Notes: generated by a model from the sequence alone, not told the origin. 64,000 bases of DNA from Deltaproteobacteria bacterium (GCA_029262315.1 JAJCZP010000237.1:25926-89925), one strand, 5' to 3'; numbered from the stretch's first letter, positions 34,222-42,618 are shown. Made by a program: numbers and translations.

Positions 34222-35391
34222 TTGGCCACCCTACTGCCACTGGACGGCGTGACCGTGCTCGACTTCTCGACGGTCGGACCAGCTTCACGCTGCTCGCGCA
34301 TCCTCGGCGACTACGGCGCCACGATCGTGAAGGTCGGCGCGCCCCCACGGAAGGGCGGCGTGCAGATCCAACCGCCGTTCTTCAGCTACAGCGCGGGACG
34401 GGGCACGAAACGCGTGCTCATCGACCTCAAAGCCCCCGAAGGCAAAGCGGCCTTCCTCCGCCTCGCCACCAATGCCGACGTCATCATCGAGAGCTTTCGC
34501 CCGGGCGTCGTCGCCCGACTCGGCATCGGCTACGACGACGTTCGGGCCCTGAATCCTCGCATCATCTACTGCTCGACGAGCGGCTACGGGCAAACCGGCC
34601 CGTACGCGAAATGGGCGGGCCACGACATCAACTACCTCGGGCTCGGCGGGTACCTCGCCTGCAGCGGACGGCGGGCGGATGGCGGCCCTCCCCTCCCCGG
34701 CGCGACCGTCGCCGACAGCGCCGCGGGCGGCATGCATGCCGCCATGGCGATCCTGGCCGCACTGCACGGTCGCCACACGACGGCGGAAGGGACTTACCTC
34801 GATGTCGCCGTCGCCGACGGAGTGCTGTCGCTCATGTCGCTACACATCGACGAGCATCTCGCGACCGGTGCCGAACCCGGTCCGGGAACGAACATCCTGA
34901 CCGGTCGCTACGCCTGCTACGACACGTATCAGACTCGCGACGGCAAGTGGCTCGCAGTCGGCGCCATCGAGCCCGCGTTCTTCGCCAATCTCTGCGCGGC
35001 GCTCGGCCTCGACGCGCTCGTACCGCACCAGCTCGACGACGACCGGCAGCAGGAGATCCGCACGGCCTTCCAGCAGAAGTTTCGAACGCGCGATCGTGAG
35101 GAATGGATCGCCGAGCTGGCAGCGCGCGACACCTGCGTGACGCCCGCATACACGGTCTCCGAGCTCGTGGCGGATCCCCATTTGGCAGCACGCCACGCCT
35201 TCGTCGAGGCCGAGCACCCGCGCGAAGGGACGTTCCGCCAACTCGGCTCGGTGCTTGCCGGTGGCGATCGCGAGCGCGCGCGCTACGACGTCCCGGATGC
35301 CGCCGTGACCGACACGGACAACCTGTTGCGCGCGGCGGGCCTCGCCGACGCGGACATCGAGCACATGCGCGGCCAAGGCATCGTCGCCTAA
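34222..35391 (+). CDS. family III CoA transferase, alpha-methylacyl-CoA racemase-like
   Basis: The frame starts at TTG 34222, eight bases after the dehydrogenase stop, and gives 389 residues. TVLDFSTVGPASRCSRILGDYGATIVKV is the family N-terminus. The motif AGHDINYLGLGGYL holds the aspartate that is catalytic in alpha-methylacyl-CoA racemase, and this motif distinguishes racemases from simple CoA transferases. VADGVLSLMSLH and GRYACYDTYQTRDGKWLAVGAIE are further family blocks. It probably sets the stereochemistry of a methyl-branched acyl-CoA before dehydrogenation by its neighbours. No ATG lies near the start. Confidence 0.82.
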   Translation: MATLLPLDGVTVLDFSTVGPASRCSRILGDYGATIVKVGAPPRKGGVQIQPPFFSYSAGRGTKRVLIDLKAPEGKAAFLRLATNADVIIESFRPGVVARLGIGYDDVRALNPRIIYCSTSGYGQTGPYAKWAGHDINYLGLGGYLACSGRRADGGPPLPGATVADSAAGGMHAAMAILAALHGRHTTAEGTYLDVAVADGVLSLMSLHIDEHLATGAEPGPGTNILTGRYACYDTYQTRDGKWLAVGAIEPAFFANLCAALGLDALVPHQLDDDRQQEIRTAFQQKFRTRDREEWIAELAARDTCVTPAYTVSELVADPHLAARHAFVEAEHPREGTFRQLGSVLAGGDRERARYDVPDAAVTDTDNLLRAAGLADADIEHMRGQGIVA

Positions 35392-35437
35392 CGGCAACGA
35401 GAGCATCGCAACGGATTTACGGAAAGGACACCCCGCA

Positions 35438-36592
35438 ATGGATCTGGATTTCACCGAAGAACAGAACATGCTCCGCGACACCGTGCGCGGCCTCTGCGAG
35501 CAGTATTGCGATGTCGCCGTCGTCCGGAAGCTTGAGGACGACCCGACCGGCTATCCGCGCGATCTGTGGACGAAGATGGGCGAGCTCGGTGTAATCGGCC
35601 TGATGCTTCCCGAGGCGCACGGCGGTGGCGCGCAGTCCGCGCTCGAAGGCGCGATCGTCTTCGAAGAGATCGGGCGCGCCCTCGCGCCGACGCCGCTCTT
35701 CGCGAGCGCCATCATGACCGGCGGCGTCCTGGCACGGGCGGGCAGCGGCGAGCAGCAAGCCGCATGGCTCCCGAAAATCGCGGCGGGAACCGCTATCGGC
35801 ACACCGGCCTGGCTCGAGCCCAAAGGGGGCTTCGGTCCGCGGGGCGTACAGCTCGTCGCGACACCTGACGGCGACTCCGTCCGGCTCACCGGAGAAAAGC
35901 GCCACGTGCTCTTCGCGAGTGCCGCAGACCGCCTGCTCGTCCTGGCTCGCACGGGCGCGAACGACACCGACGTGGATCTCTTCCTGGTCGACCCGAACGC
36001 GCCCGGAGTCACGCTGACGCAGCAGTACTCGATGGCATCCGACACGCAGTACCATGTGGCCTTCAACGACGTACGCGTCCCGATGAGCGACCGCATCGGC
36101 GCAGCGGGCTCGGGTTGGGCGACGTGGGATGCCACGATGCACCAGGGTATCATCATGCTGGCGGCAGAAGCCGCCGGCGGTGCCGGCCGGGCGCTCGAGA
36201 TGACCGTCGACTATGCGAAGACGCGCACGCAGTTCGACAAGCCGCTCGGTGCCTTCCAAGCCATCTCTCACTACTTGGCCGACGGCTCGACCGAAGTCGA
36301 TGGCGCCCAAACGCTCGTCTCGGAGGCCGCCTGGGCACACGCCGCCGGAAAGTCCGTCGCACGGCTCGCACCCATGGCGAAGCTCTTCGCCTGCCGCACC
36401 TTCCGGAGCGTCACCGCGATGGCGCAGCAGGTCCACGGCGGGATCGGTTTCACGATCGAGTTCGACATCCAGCTCTTCTTCCGCCGCGCGAAGCAACAGC
36501 AGATCTCCTGGTGGGACACGCGCTATTTGGAGGAACTCGTCGCGGCAGCGGTGCTCGACGGCGACGCACCCATCCGCCTCTCGGCGTTCTGA
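35438..36592 (+). CDS. acyl-CoA dehydrogenase family protein
   Basis: A 384-residue acyl-CoA dehydrogenase. The N-terminus is DLDFTEEQNMLRDTVRGL. The central region is divergent (TPAWLEPKGGFGPRGVQL in place of the usual TEP.AGSD motif). RTQFDKPLGAFQAISHYLAD and QVHGGIGFTIEFDIQLFFRRAK are typical of the short-substrate or partner-subunit class. The weak central motif suggests it could be the second subunit of a heteromeric complex with the protein at 33032. It follows a good GGAAAGG ribosome site. XdhC starts five bases later. Confidence 0.87.
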   Translation: MDLDFTEEQNMLRDTVRGLCEQYCDVAVVRKLEDDPTGYPRDLWTKMGELGVIGLMLPEAHGGGAQSALEGAIVFEEIGRALAPTPLFASAIMTGGVLARAGSGEQQAAWLPKIAAGTAIGTPAWLEPKGGFGPRGVQLVATPDGDSVRLTGEKRHVLFASAADRLLVLARTGANDTDVDLFLVDPNAPGVTLTQQYSMASDTQYHVAFNDVRVPMSDRIGAAGSGWATWDATMHQGIIMLAAEAAGGAGRALEMTVDYAKTRTQFDKPLGAFQAISHYLADGSTEVDGAQTLVSEAAWAHAAGKSVARLAPMAKLFACRTFRSVTAMAQQVHGGIGFTIEFDIQLFFRRAKQQQISWWDTRYLEELVAAAVLDGDAPIRLSAF

Positions 36593-36596
36593 GCAC

Positions 36597-37733
36597 ATGC
36601 ACGAGGTGCGCGCCGACCTCGACCGCTGGCAGCACGCCGGCGAGTCGATCGCCCTAGCCACGTTGGTCCGCGTCCGACGCGCGGCACCCCGGAAGCCCGG
36701 GGCACGCATGCTCGTCACGGCTAGCGGTAAGATCGCGGGGTCCGTAAGCGGAGGCTGTGTCGAAAGCGACGTCGCTGCGCATGCCGCCGAGGTGCTGGCC
36801 GCGGGTAGCGCCCGCATGGCACACTACGGCATCGCCGACGACGTGGGGCTCGACGTCGGCCTGAGCTGCGGCGGCTCGATCGACGTCCTGATCGAGCCCT
36901 TCGAGACCGATACCTCCTGGGCCGCGCTTGATGAGGCTGTCACCAGCCGTACCCCCGCCGTGCTCTGTATCGCTCTGGCTCCGCGGGCGCTCCTTGGACG
37001 ACGCATGACTGTCCACGCCGACGCGGCGGGCGCCACGACGGCCGGAGCGATCCACCCGGCGCTCGACGACGCGATCGCCGATACCGCGCGCACACTCCTC
37101 GCCACCGGCGGCACGACCGAGATCACCCTGCCACACGACGGCACCGAGGCGACGATCTTTTTCGAAACGTTCGCGCCCCATGCTCAACTCGTCATCGTCG
37201 GCGCGACCGAGGCCGGCATGCATCTCGCGCGGATGGCCACGAGCCTCGGTTTCCGGGTGACGGTGATCGACCCGCGCGGCGTCTACGCCACCCCCGAACG
37301 CTTCCCGGACGCGGCCCTCATCCAGGCATGGCCCGACGAAGCGCTGCGCGCGTTTCCACTCGATCCCTGGTCGTACGTCGTCACGCTCACCCACGATGCG
37401 AAATTCGACGTTCCAACCCTGGCGCATGCGCTGCGGTCGCCGGCGCGTTACGTCGGCGCCATGGGGAGCCGACGTACCCACGATGGCCGGAAGGACGCGC
37501 TCCGGGCGGAGGGCTTTACCGACACGGATCTGCGGCGCGTGCATGCACCGATCGGGCTCGCCATCGGGTCGCGTACGCCCGCCGAGATCGCCCTTTCGAT
37601 CCTGGCCGAGATCGTCGCCGTCCGGTCTGGCAAGGACATGCGCCCGAGCGAGCCCGTGACCACGCCAGCCGGGGTCTCTGCCCAGCCGATCGCAACCGCC
37701 AAAACAACCGCGACAACGGGCACGATCGCGTGA
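36597..37733 (+). CDS. XdhC/CoxI family Mo-enzyme maturation protein
   Basis: A 378-residue protein with the two XdhC parts. The N-terminal region has RAAPRKPGARMLV and GSVSGGCVES near residues 48-57. The C-terminal Rossmann part has LVIVGATEAGMHLARMA, DPRGVYATPERFP, YVGAMGSRRTH and the closing PIGLAIGSRTPAEIALSILAEI. XdhC proteins bind and help sulfurate or insert the molybdenum cofactor of xanthine-dehydrogenase-type enzymes. I start at ATG 36597; the upstream open frame is the dehydrogenase gene out of frame. It overlaps the MocA-like gene (GTGA). Its likely client is the Mo hydroxylase at 57.9-61.8 kb. Confidence 0.88.
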   Translation: MHEVRADLDRWQHAGESIALATLVRVRRAAPRKPGARMLVTASGKIAGSVSGGCVESDVAAHAAEVLAAGSARMAHYGIADDVGLDVGLSCGGSIDVLIEPFETDTSWAALDEAVTSRTPAVLCIALAPRALLGRRMTVHADAAGATTAGAIHPALDDAIADTARTLLATGGTTEITLPHDGTEATIFFETFAPHAQLVIVGATEAGMHLARMATSLGFRVTVIDPRGVYATPERFPDAALIQAWPDEALRAFPLDPWSYVVTLTHDAKFDVPTLAHALRSPARYVGAMGSRRTHDGRKDALRAEGFTDTDLRRVHAPIGLAIGSRTPAEIALSILAEIVAVRSGKDMRPSEPVTTPAGVSAQPIATAKTTATTGTIA

Positions 37734-38347
37734 ACGAGCCCGCGACCTCCATCATGGGACTCGTCCTCGCCGCGGGATGCTCGGCACGCATGGGTCGGCC
37801 AAAGCAGCTCCTTCCACTCAATGGTCGGCCACTGCTTCAACACGTCATCGACGCGGCAATGGCGGCCCAGGAACTGACCAGCGTCACCGTCGTGCTCGGT
37901 CACGCGGCCGATGAAATCCGGGCCGCGCTCGAGCTTTCGTTGCGCGACGTCCACGTGATCGTGAACCCACGATATCGGGAAGGACAGAGCACCTCGCTCC
38001 GCGCGGGGCTCGCGGCCGCCCCCGCGCGCGTTGCTGCCGCTGCCGTCCTCCTCGGCGATCAGCCGAGTCTCGCACCGATACGGATCGACGAGGTCGTGCG
38101 CGCGTTTCGCGCAGCGCAGACGCCAGTCGCGCGACCCACCTACGACGACGACACTCCGGGACACCCCGTCGTACTCGCCCGAAGCGTGTGGCCAGCGGTC
38201 ACTACGCTCGACAGCGACGACGGGGCTCGCACTGTGCTCGCGGCCCACCCCGAGTGGCTGACCCACATTCACCTCGGCGGCCAGACACCCGTCGACATCG
38301 ACACCCCCGCAGACTACGAGCGCGCTCGACACGCGCCGGCGCGCTAG
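37730..38347 (+). CDS. molybdenum cofactor cytidylyltransferase-like nucleotidyltransferase (MocA/MobA-like)
   Basis: From GTG 37730 the product has 205 residues. The nucleotide-binding loop GLVLAAGCSARMGRPKQLLPL, LLGDQPSL and GHPVVL are the MobA-like transferase landmarks. Family members add CMP to the molybdopterin cofactor for xanthine-oxidase-type enzymes. It is coupled to xdhC by a four-base overlap and followed by coxG, a set dedicated to Mo hydroxylase assembly. The MocA assignment over other MobA-like enzymes rests on this context. Confidence 0.85.
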   Translation: MNEPATSIMGLVLAAGCSARMGRPKQLLPLNGRPLLQHVIDAAMAAQELTSVTVVLGHAADEIRAALELSLRDVHVIVNPRYREGQSTSLRAGLAAAPARVAAAAVLLGDQPSLAPIRIDEVVRAFRAAQTPVARPTYDDDTPGHPVVLARSVWPAVTTLDSDDGARTVLAAHPEWLTHIHLGGQTPVDIDTPADYERARHAPAR

Positions 38348-38367
38348 CGCCGTCATAAGGACGAAGC

Positions 38368-39012
38368 ATGGCCATCGAGATCAAAGAAACGTTCCAGGTC
38401 GCCGCTCCCATCGAAACAGTGTGGGCTTTCCTGCTGGACCCGCATCAGGTCGTGACCTGCATGCCCGGCGCCCAGCTGGACGAGGTAGTCGACGACCGGA
38501 CCTTCCACGGCACCATCAAGGTGAAGGTCGGCGCGATCACAACGCGCTACCAGGGCAAAGTGCAGCTCACCGAAGTCGATCAGGGCCAGTTCAAGCTCCA
38601 AATGGTCGCGGAGGGACGCGAAACCGGCGGCGGGACGGCCAAGGGCACGATGGAGAGCACACTCCGTACCCTTCCCGACGGACAGACCGAGGTCGTGGGC
38701 TCGGCCCACGTCGACCTCACCGGCCGGATCATGCAAGTCGGACGCGGCATGATTCAGGGCGTCTCGCACCAGCTCTTCCTGCAGTTCGTGAAAAAGGCCC
38801 AGGCCCGACTCCTAACGCCAGCAACGGAAAGCGCAGGCGAGACGTCGGCCAGCAGCACCCCCACCCCAGGAACGGCATCCCAAGGCGCGCCCGTCAGCGC
38901 CTCGGTCCCTGCCGAGCCGGACGACAATTCCATCCGTATCGTCCCCATCGTCCTCAAGGTCATGTGGGCCGCTATCCTGCGCTTCTTCCGCCGTCTCTTC
39001 GGGCGCGCCTAG
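38368..39012 (+). CDS. CoxG-like SRPBCC protein with C-terminal membrane anchor
   Basis: Residues 1-150 form a CoxG/SRPBCC module (KETFQVAAPIETVWAFLLDPHQVVTCMPGAQL, GTIKVKVGAITTRYQG). A Ser/Thr/Pro-rich linker follows, then the C-terminal hydrophobic helix IVPIVLKVMWAAILRFF with basic RRLFGRA. CoxG anchors CO-dehydrogenase-type enzymes to the membrane. This architecture suggests the same for the clustered Mo hydroxylase. It completes the xdhC-mocA-coxG set. The client subunits lie about 19 kb downstream. Confidence 0.86.
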   Translation: MAIEIKETFQVAAPIETVWAFLLDPHQVVTCMPGAQLDEVVDDRTFHGTIKVKVGAITTRYQGKVQLTEVDQGQFKLQMVAEGRETGGGTAKGTMESTLRTLPDGQTEVVGSAHVDLTGRIMQVGRGMIQGVSHQLFLQFVKKAQARLLTPATESAGETSASSTPTPGTASQGAPVSASVPAEPDDNSIRIVPIVLKVMWAAILRFFRRLFGRA

Positions 39013-39087
39013 ACAGCCAACCCCACCGCCACCGGCCCCCTGGGCCGCCCCGAGGCCGTTTTCGGACGCTCCCGGACCGAACTGGAC

Positions 39088-39116
39088 TTGATCGGATGCC
39101 CGTCCCACCATAGCTT
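39088..39116 (+). promoter_or_regulatory. sigma70-like promoter before the DsbA-like lipoprotein gene
   Basis: TTGATC at 39088-39093 and TAGCTT at 39111-39116 have a 17-base spacer, 25 bases before the ATG at 39141. The gene has a strong GAGGAGG ribosome site in between. The CGGCCC-CCT-GGGCCG inverted repeat earlier in this 128-base gap may end the coxG transcript. Confidence 0.4.
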
Positions 39117-39140
39117 GCGCCCCCAAGAGGAGGATTCACC

Positions 39141-40223
39141 ATGAAGAACTCACAACTGATCGGCGCGCTCGCGCTGGCGTGGACGCTGCTTCCGGTAGCC
39201 GGTTGTACCGGCGATACTCAGGCCGTAACGCCTGAAAGCGCCCCCGCGGCGCCAGCCGGTGGCAGCGCGGCCACAGCTCCGACCGGTGGCGGCGACGTGC
39301 TCGCGACCGTCGGAGCCCGCTCGATCACACGTGCCCAGGTCGAGGAGACCGTGCGGGCACAGCTGCTCGCCGTCGAGAACCAGCGGTACGAAGCGCTACG
39401 CGGGGGTCTCGACCAACTGGTAAGTCAGGCACTGATCGAGCAGGAAGCCGCCGCCCGCGGCTCGAACCCAGAGGCACTCGTGCAGACCGAGGTGATGCTG
39501 AAGGCCACCACGCCGACGGAAGCGGAGATCGCCCAGCTCTACGAGCAAGCGAAGGGGCAGCTGCAGAACAGGGAACTCGACGAAGTGAGGCCGCAACTCA
39601 TCGGCTACCTGACCCAGCAGCAACAGGGACAGCGGCAGGCCGAGTTTCTCGCCGAGCTTCGTGCCAAGTACCCCACCAAAATCGCCCTCCGACCGCCGAT
39701 CATCGAGGTGGACTCCGCGGGACGCCCGTCGAAGGGCGGCGCGGCCGATGCGCCCATCAGGATCGTGATGTTCTCGGACTACGAGTGCCCGTTCTGTAAG
39801 CGCGGCGAGGACGTCGTCGACCAGGTCATGGCCACGTACGGCGACAAGGTCCATCTCGTATTCCGCGACTATCCGCTCCCGTTCCACGCCAACGCGCGTC
39901 CCGCCGCCGAGGCCGCCCACTGCGCCAACGACCAGGGCAAGTTCTGGGAGTACCACGGCACCCTGTTCAGCAATCAGACCGCACTCACCGTCGCCGACCT
40001 GAAGCGCTACGCGGGGGAGCTTGGACTCGATCAGGGCAAGTTCGACAGCTGCCTCGACGACGGCACCTTCAAAGCCGAGGTGGAGAAGGATTTCGTCGCT
40101 GGCGGCAGCGTCGGCGTCGACGGTACGCCCGCGTTCTTCATCAACGGCCGCATGCTCTCAGGCGCCCAGCCCTTCGAGCAATTCAAGGCCATCATCGACG
40201 AGGAGCTGAGCGCGGACTCCTGA
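39141..40223 (+). CDS. lipoprotein with SurA/PpiC-like N-terminal helices and DsbA-like thioredoxin domain
   Basis: The lipobox PVAGC places the lipidated residue at Cys22. Residues ~50-170 look like the helical N-domain of SurA/PpiC chaperones (ATVGARSITRAQVEETV, LVSQALIEQEAAARG), but no prolyl-isomerase core follows. Residues ~195-355 form a thioredoxin/DsbA-like domain with active site Cys216-Pro-Phe-Cys219 in YECPFCKRGE and the cis-proline region GTPAFFINGR. It should act in the periplasm on thiols of exported proteins. The same two-part layout occurs in some DsbA-type lipoproteins. It may help fold envelope partners. Confidence 0.85.
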   Translation: MKNSQLIGALALAWTLLPVAGCTGDTQAVTPESAPAAPAGGSAATAPTGGGDVLATVGARSITRAQVEETVRAQLLAVENQRYEALRGGLDQLVSQALIEQEAAARGSNPEALVQTEVMLKATTPTEAEIAQLYEQAKGQLQNRELDEVRPQLIGYLTQQQQGQRQAEFLAELRAKYPTKIALRPPIIEVDSAGRPSKGGAADAPIRIVMFSDYECPFCKRGEDVVDQVMATYGDKVHLVFRDYPLPFHANARPAAEAAHCANDQGKFWEYHGTLFSNQTALTVADLKRYAGELGLDQGKFDSCLDDGTFKAEVEKDFVAGGSVGVDGTPAFFINGRMLSGAQPFEQFKAIIDEELSADS

Positions 40224-40242
40224 GCACCCGGCTCGCGTAACG

Positions 40243-40276
40243 GGAAGCGGGCTCCTTCGTCGAAGGGCCCGCTTCC
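40243..40276. terminator. strong GC hairpin between convergent genes
   Basis: GGAAGCGGGC and GCCCGCTTCC are exact ten-base complements, and the inner bases TCCTTCG/CGAAGG also pair partly. It lies 20 bases after the DsbA-like stop and before the tandem repeat, with no T-run. Likely a terminator for the rightward gene and possibly for the convergent one. Confidence 0.6.
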
Positions 40277-40281
40277 TCAAC

Positions 40282-40331
40282 ACCTCGGAGGATTCACCTC
40301 CTACCGACCTCGGAGGATTCACCTCCTACCG
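40282..40331. repeat. perfect 25-bp tandem duplication across a stop codon
   Basis: Two identical 25-bp copies (40282-40306 and 40307-40331) abut. Each holds GGAGG-ATTCA-CCTCC, a five-base inverted repeat. The second copy includes the TAG stop of the convergent phosphatase gene, so the duplication copied the gene's very end. The 12-mer GGAGGATTCACC also forms the ribosome-site region of the gene at 39141. Confidence 0.9.
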
Positions 40332-41324
40332 GTCGAGCACCTCGCGGACGACCGCGACGACGCGATCGTGAATCGGCCCGCAGGTCGCGATGACACCCTG
40401 GTTCTTCTCGAGGGTGCGCCCACGTGCGAAATCGAGGTCGTTGCCGTCGATGTCGGTGACGCGCCCCCCGGCTTCCTCGACGACGATCATACCGGCGGCG
40501 TGATCCCAGATCTTCTCTTGGTAGTCCGCACGGGTCGGAAGCCGGAGATAGATCGATGCATCGCCACGTGCGACCGCGGCGTACTTGCACTGGCTGTCGA
40601 TGCGGTAGGGCTCGGCGATGATACCGAGATGGACGGCGATCCGCGACGCGGCTCCCTGATCGGAGTGCCCCGACTCGACCGATTCGCAGAAGCGCGCGCC
40701 CGCGGTTTCGGTCACCCGGGCGACCTGCACTGAGTGCGAAGCCGCGTTCGGATCATCGAGCACCACGAGTGTCGCGCCACCACCACGAACCGCGGTCATC
40801 AGTACGCCGCGGGTCTCACTGTCGTCGACAGGCAGGTTCGGACACCCGAGAACGCCAAGGACGACACGACCATCCACGATCAAGCCGAGCGCCACGGCGT
40901 ACTGCTCGCCGCGGAGGAACCCCTTGGTGCCGTCGATCGGATCGAGCGTCCAGAACCGATCCGCGCCGCCGGCCGGAGGAGTCCACCCGCCATGGTCGAT
41001 GGCGTCGAGCACCGCGTCTTCACTCATCTGCGAGTCGCGAATGCCGCGTACCGCCGCGGTCACCTTGGCACGGAGCTCGGCGGCACCATCGCCGTCGCGC
41101 AGCGCCGTCGCCGCCTCTTCACCCACAACGCGATCGGACGGAAACGCCTGGGCGAGCGCCGCACAGACGACGGCCTGCGAGGCAAAGTCGGCAACCGTCA
41201 CCGGACTCTTGTCCTTCTTCTCGATCGTTGCCGCCGTCACCAGATCGCCCTGCACCGTCCGACAGACGCGACAGGCATCCCGCACCGCGGCAACAGCGAT
41301 CTCGAGTTCTTTCTCGTATCCCAT
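40326..41324 (-). CDS. 3'(2'),5'-bisphosphate nucleotidase-like phosphatase (inositol monophosphatase superfamily)
   Basis: A 332-residue lithium-sensitive-type phosphatase. Metal and active-site blocks: KSPVTVADFASQ, VVGEEAA, WTLDPIDGTKGFLRGEQYAVAL, and the C-terminal WDHAAGMIVVEEAGG. The WTLDPIDGTKGF form and the residues after it are those of HAL2/PAP phosphatases rather than plain inositol monophosphatase. It would hydrolyse PAP to AMP, clearing the by-product of PAPS-dependent sulfotransferases such as that at 22609. I start at ATG 41324 because GAGGAGAG precedes it; the frame continues to 41354. Confidence 0.85.
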   Translation of the reverse strand: MGYEKELEIAVAAVRDACRVCRTVQGDLVTAATIEKKDKSPVTVADFASQAVVCAALAQAFPSDRVVGEEAATALRDGDGAAELRAKVTAAVRGIRDSQMSEDAVLDAIDHGGWTPPAGGADRFWTLDPIDGTKGFLRGEQYAVALGLIVDGRVVLGVLGCPNLPVDDSETRGVLMTAVRGGGATLVVLDDPNAASHSVQVARVTETAGARFCESVESGHSDQGAASRIAVHLGIIAEPYRIDSQCKYAAVARGDASIYLRLPTRADYQEKIWDHAAGMIVVEEAGGRVTDIDGNDLDFARGRTLEKNQGVIATCGPIHDRVVAVVREVLDR

Positions 41325-41467
41325 CTCTCTCCTCGTCCGGGGCGACCCGCCCACTGGTCGCGGGCGCTCCAGGCGCCGATACGACGGCCTTCCTTATGGC
41401 GCGTTCAGCGCGGGTCTTCCAGCGACGCGGGCGCGAGGCCGCACGCACCGACACGCCCGGGCCCACA

Positions 41468-42052
41468 CTACACCCAGCGGCGCACACGCTTCCGATAGGC
41501 CGCGTAGGCCTCGCCGTGACTGCTCGCAAGATGGGCTTCCTCGAGCCGAACCTGCACGCTGATCAGCACATGGCCAACGAGCAGCACCGCCAGCATGAGC
41601 ACGCTCGGCACACAGAGGAAATAGCCGACCAGCGCCACCCGCATGCCGAAGAAGATGGGATTGCGGGAGACGCCGAACAACCCGTGCGTCACGAGCGCGG
41701 TCTGCCGCTCGCGGTCGATCCCGATCCGCCACGAGGCCCCCATCTGCGCCTGCGCGATCGCCGCCCACAACGTGCTGAGTAGCACCAACGCCAGACCAGC
41801 CAACCGGACCGCGTCGTGCTCCAACGGCGGCAGCGTCCCGCCGAGCCCTTCACGCCCTCCGATGAAGGCCGCCAGACTGATGACGAGCGCAACCTCCACC
41901 CAGAGAAACGTCCGCATGATGTAGCGATCGGCGTCGTCCTCGCGCGAGACGATGACTGGATTCACACCCGTGCTGCGCCAGACCAGCAGCGTTCGCATGA
42001 CGAACACGACCAGGAACGACACGACGAAGAAGATCCCCAGGAACAGTCTCAT
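41468..42052 (-). CDS. isoprenylcysteine methyltransferase (ICMT/PEMT)-like membrane protein
   Basis: The 194-residue product has four to five hydrophobic segments (FLGIFFVVSFLVVFVM, EVALVISLAAFI, GLALVLLSTLWAAIA, GYFLCVPSVLMLAVLLVGHVLI). The C-terminal methyltransferase signature is LVTHGLFGVSRNPIFFG, then RLEEAHLASSHGEAYAAYRKRV. The RNP and E..L/Y.KRV motifs mark ICMT/PEMT-like SAM methyltransferases of the inner membrane. Its start overlaps the ArsR stop (ATGA), so it is probably the gene controlled by that repressor. A metal- or stress-linked lipid or small-molecule methylation is plausible but unproven. Confidence 0.8.
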   Translation of the reverse strand: MRLFLGIFFVVSFLVVFVMRTLLVWRSTGVNPVIVSREDDADRYIMRTFLWVEVALVISLAAFIGGREGLGGTLPPLEHDAVRLAGLALVLLSTLWAAIAQAQMGASWRIGIDRERQTALVTHGLFGVSRNPIFFGMRVALVGYFLCVPSVLMLAVLLVGHVLISVQVRLEEAHLASSHGEAYAAYRKRVRRWV

Positions 42053-42369
42053 CGGACTCGTAGCCTCTCTTTCTTTCCGTGCTTGTGGGTATGACGCGCG
42101 TGCTCGACGGCGAACGCGAACAGATCCTTCACATGCGAGTCGTCCAGGAGGTAGTAGGCGTGCCGACCCTCTTTCCGACGCCGCACCAGGCCACGATCGC
42201 GGAGCAGCCGCAGCTGATGCGAGACCGTGGACTGCTCGAGCCCCAGCATCACCGAGAGGTCATGCACGCACTGCTCACCCGCAAAGATGGCGTGAACGAG
42301 ACGAATCCTGGTGGGATCGGCAAGAGCACTGAACGTCGCGGCAAGGTGCTCGGAACTCTCGGTATTCAT
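42049..42369 (-). CDS. ArsR/SmtB family metalloregulator
   Basis: From ATG 42369 the product has 106 residues. The winged-helix reads GEQCVHDLSVMLGLEQSTVSHQLRLLRDRGLVRRRKEGRHAYY. The last helix carries D-x-H-x10-H-x2-H (DSHVKDLFAFAVEHARH), the alpha5 zinc/cobalt site of SmtB/CzrA sensors. It is followed by a histidine-rich HTHKHGKK tail. The alpha3 cysteine pair of ArsR/CadC types is reduced to one cysteine. An upstream ATG at 42414 lies inside the promoter-operator, so I reject it. It heads an operon with the ICMT-like gene and should be released by metal binding. Confidence 0.88.
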   Translation of the reverse strand: MNTESSEHLAATFSALADPTRIRLVHAIFAGEQCVHDLSVMLGLEQSTVSHQLRLLRDRGLVRRRKEGRHAYYLLDDSHVKDLFAFAVEHARHTHKHGKKERLRVR

Positions 42370-42391
42370 GACCGTGGGCATCGTCCACATC

Positions 42392-42421
42392 TCAATACAT
42401 GCACCTATGCTCATATGTCAA
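42392..42421 (-). promoter_or_regulatory. ArsR promoter with operator in the spacer
   Basis: On the minus strand TTGACA (42421-42416), a perfect -35, is followed after 18 bases by TATTGA (42397-42392). The spacer and flanks read ATATGAGCATAGGTGCATGTAT, an imperfect inverted repeat of the ATANNTGAGCA type bound by SmtB-class repressors. A repressor there would block polymerase at its own operon. Confidence 0.65.
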
Positions 42422-42618
42422 GACGACAAATCGACCTGCTCCGCGAGAGCGTGACCGGCATGTGCAGAAATGCTCGCCGATGCCGAAGACCAGCGACCGG
42501 GCTTCCAGAACCCAACGCACTTCGCATGACGAACGCCGCGTCAGGTCAAGCTCCGCCGGGAAACAGCCGAAACAGTATGGAAGCGCGTCGCAAGCGCACG
42601 GCATCCAAGGAGGCGGAC

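Noticed and set aside
42370..42414. Upstream ATG of the ArsR gene
   Set aside because: It lies within the operator and between -35 and -10, so it would not be transcribed.
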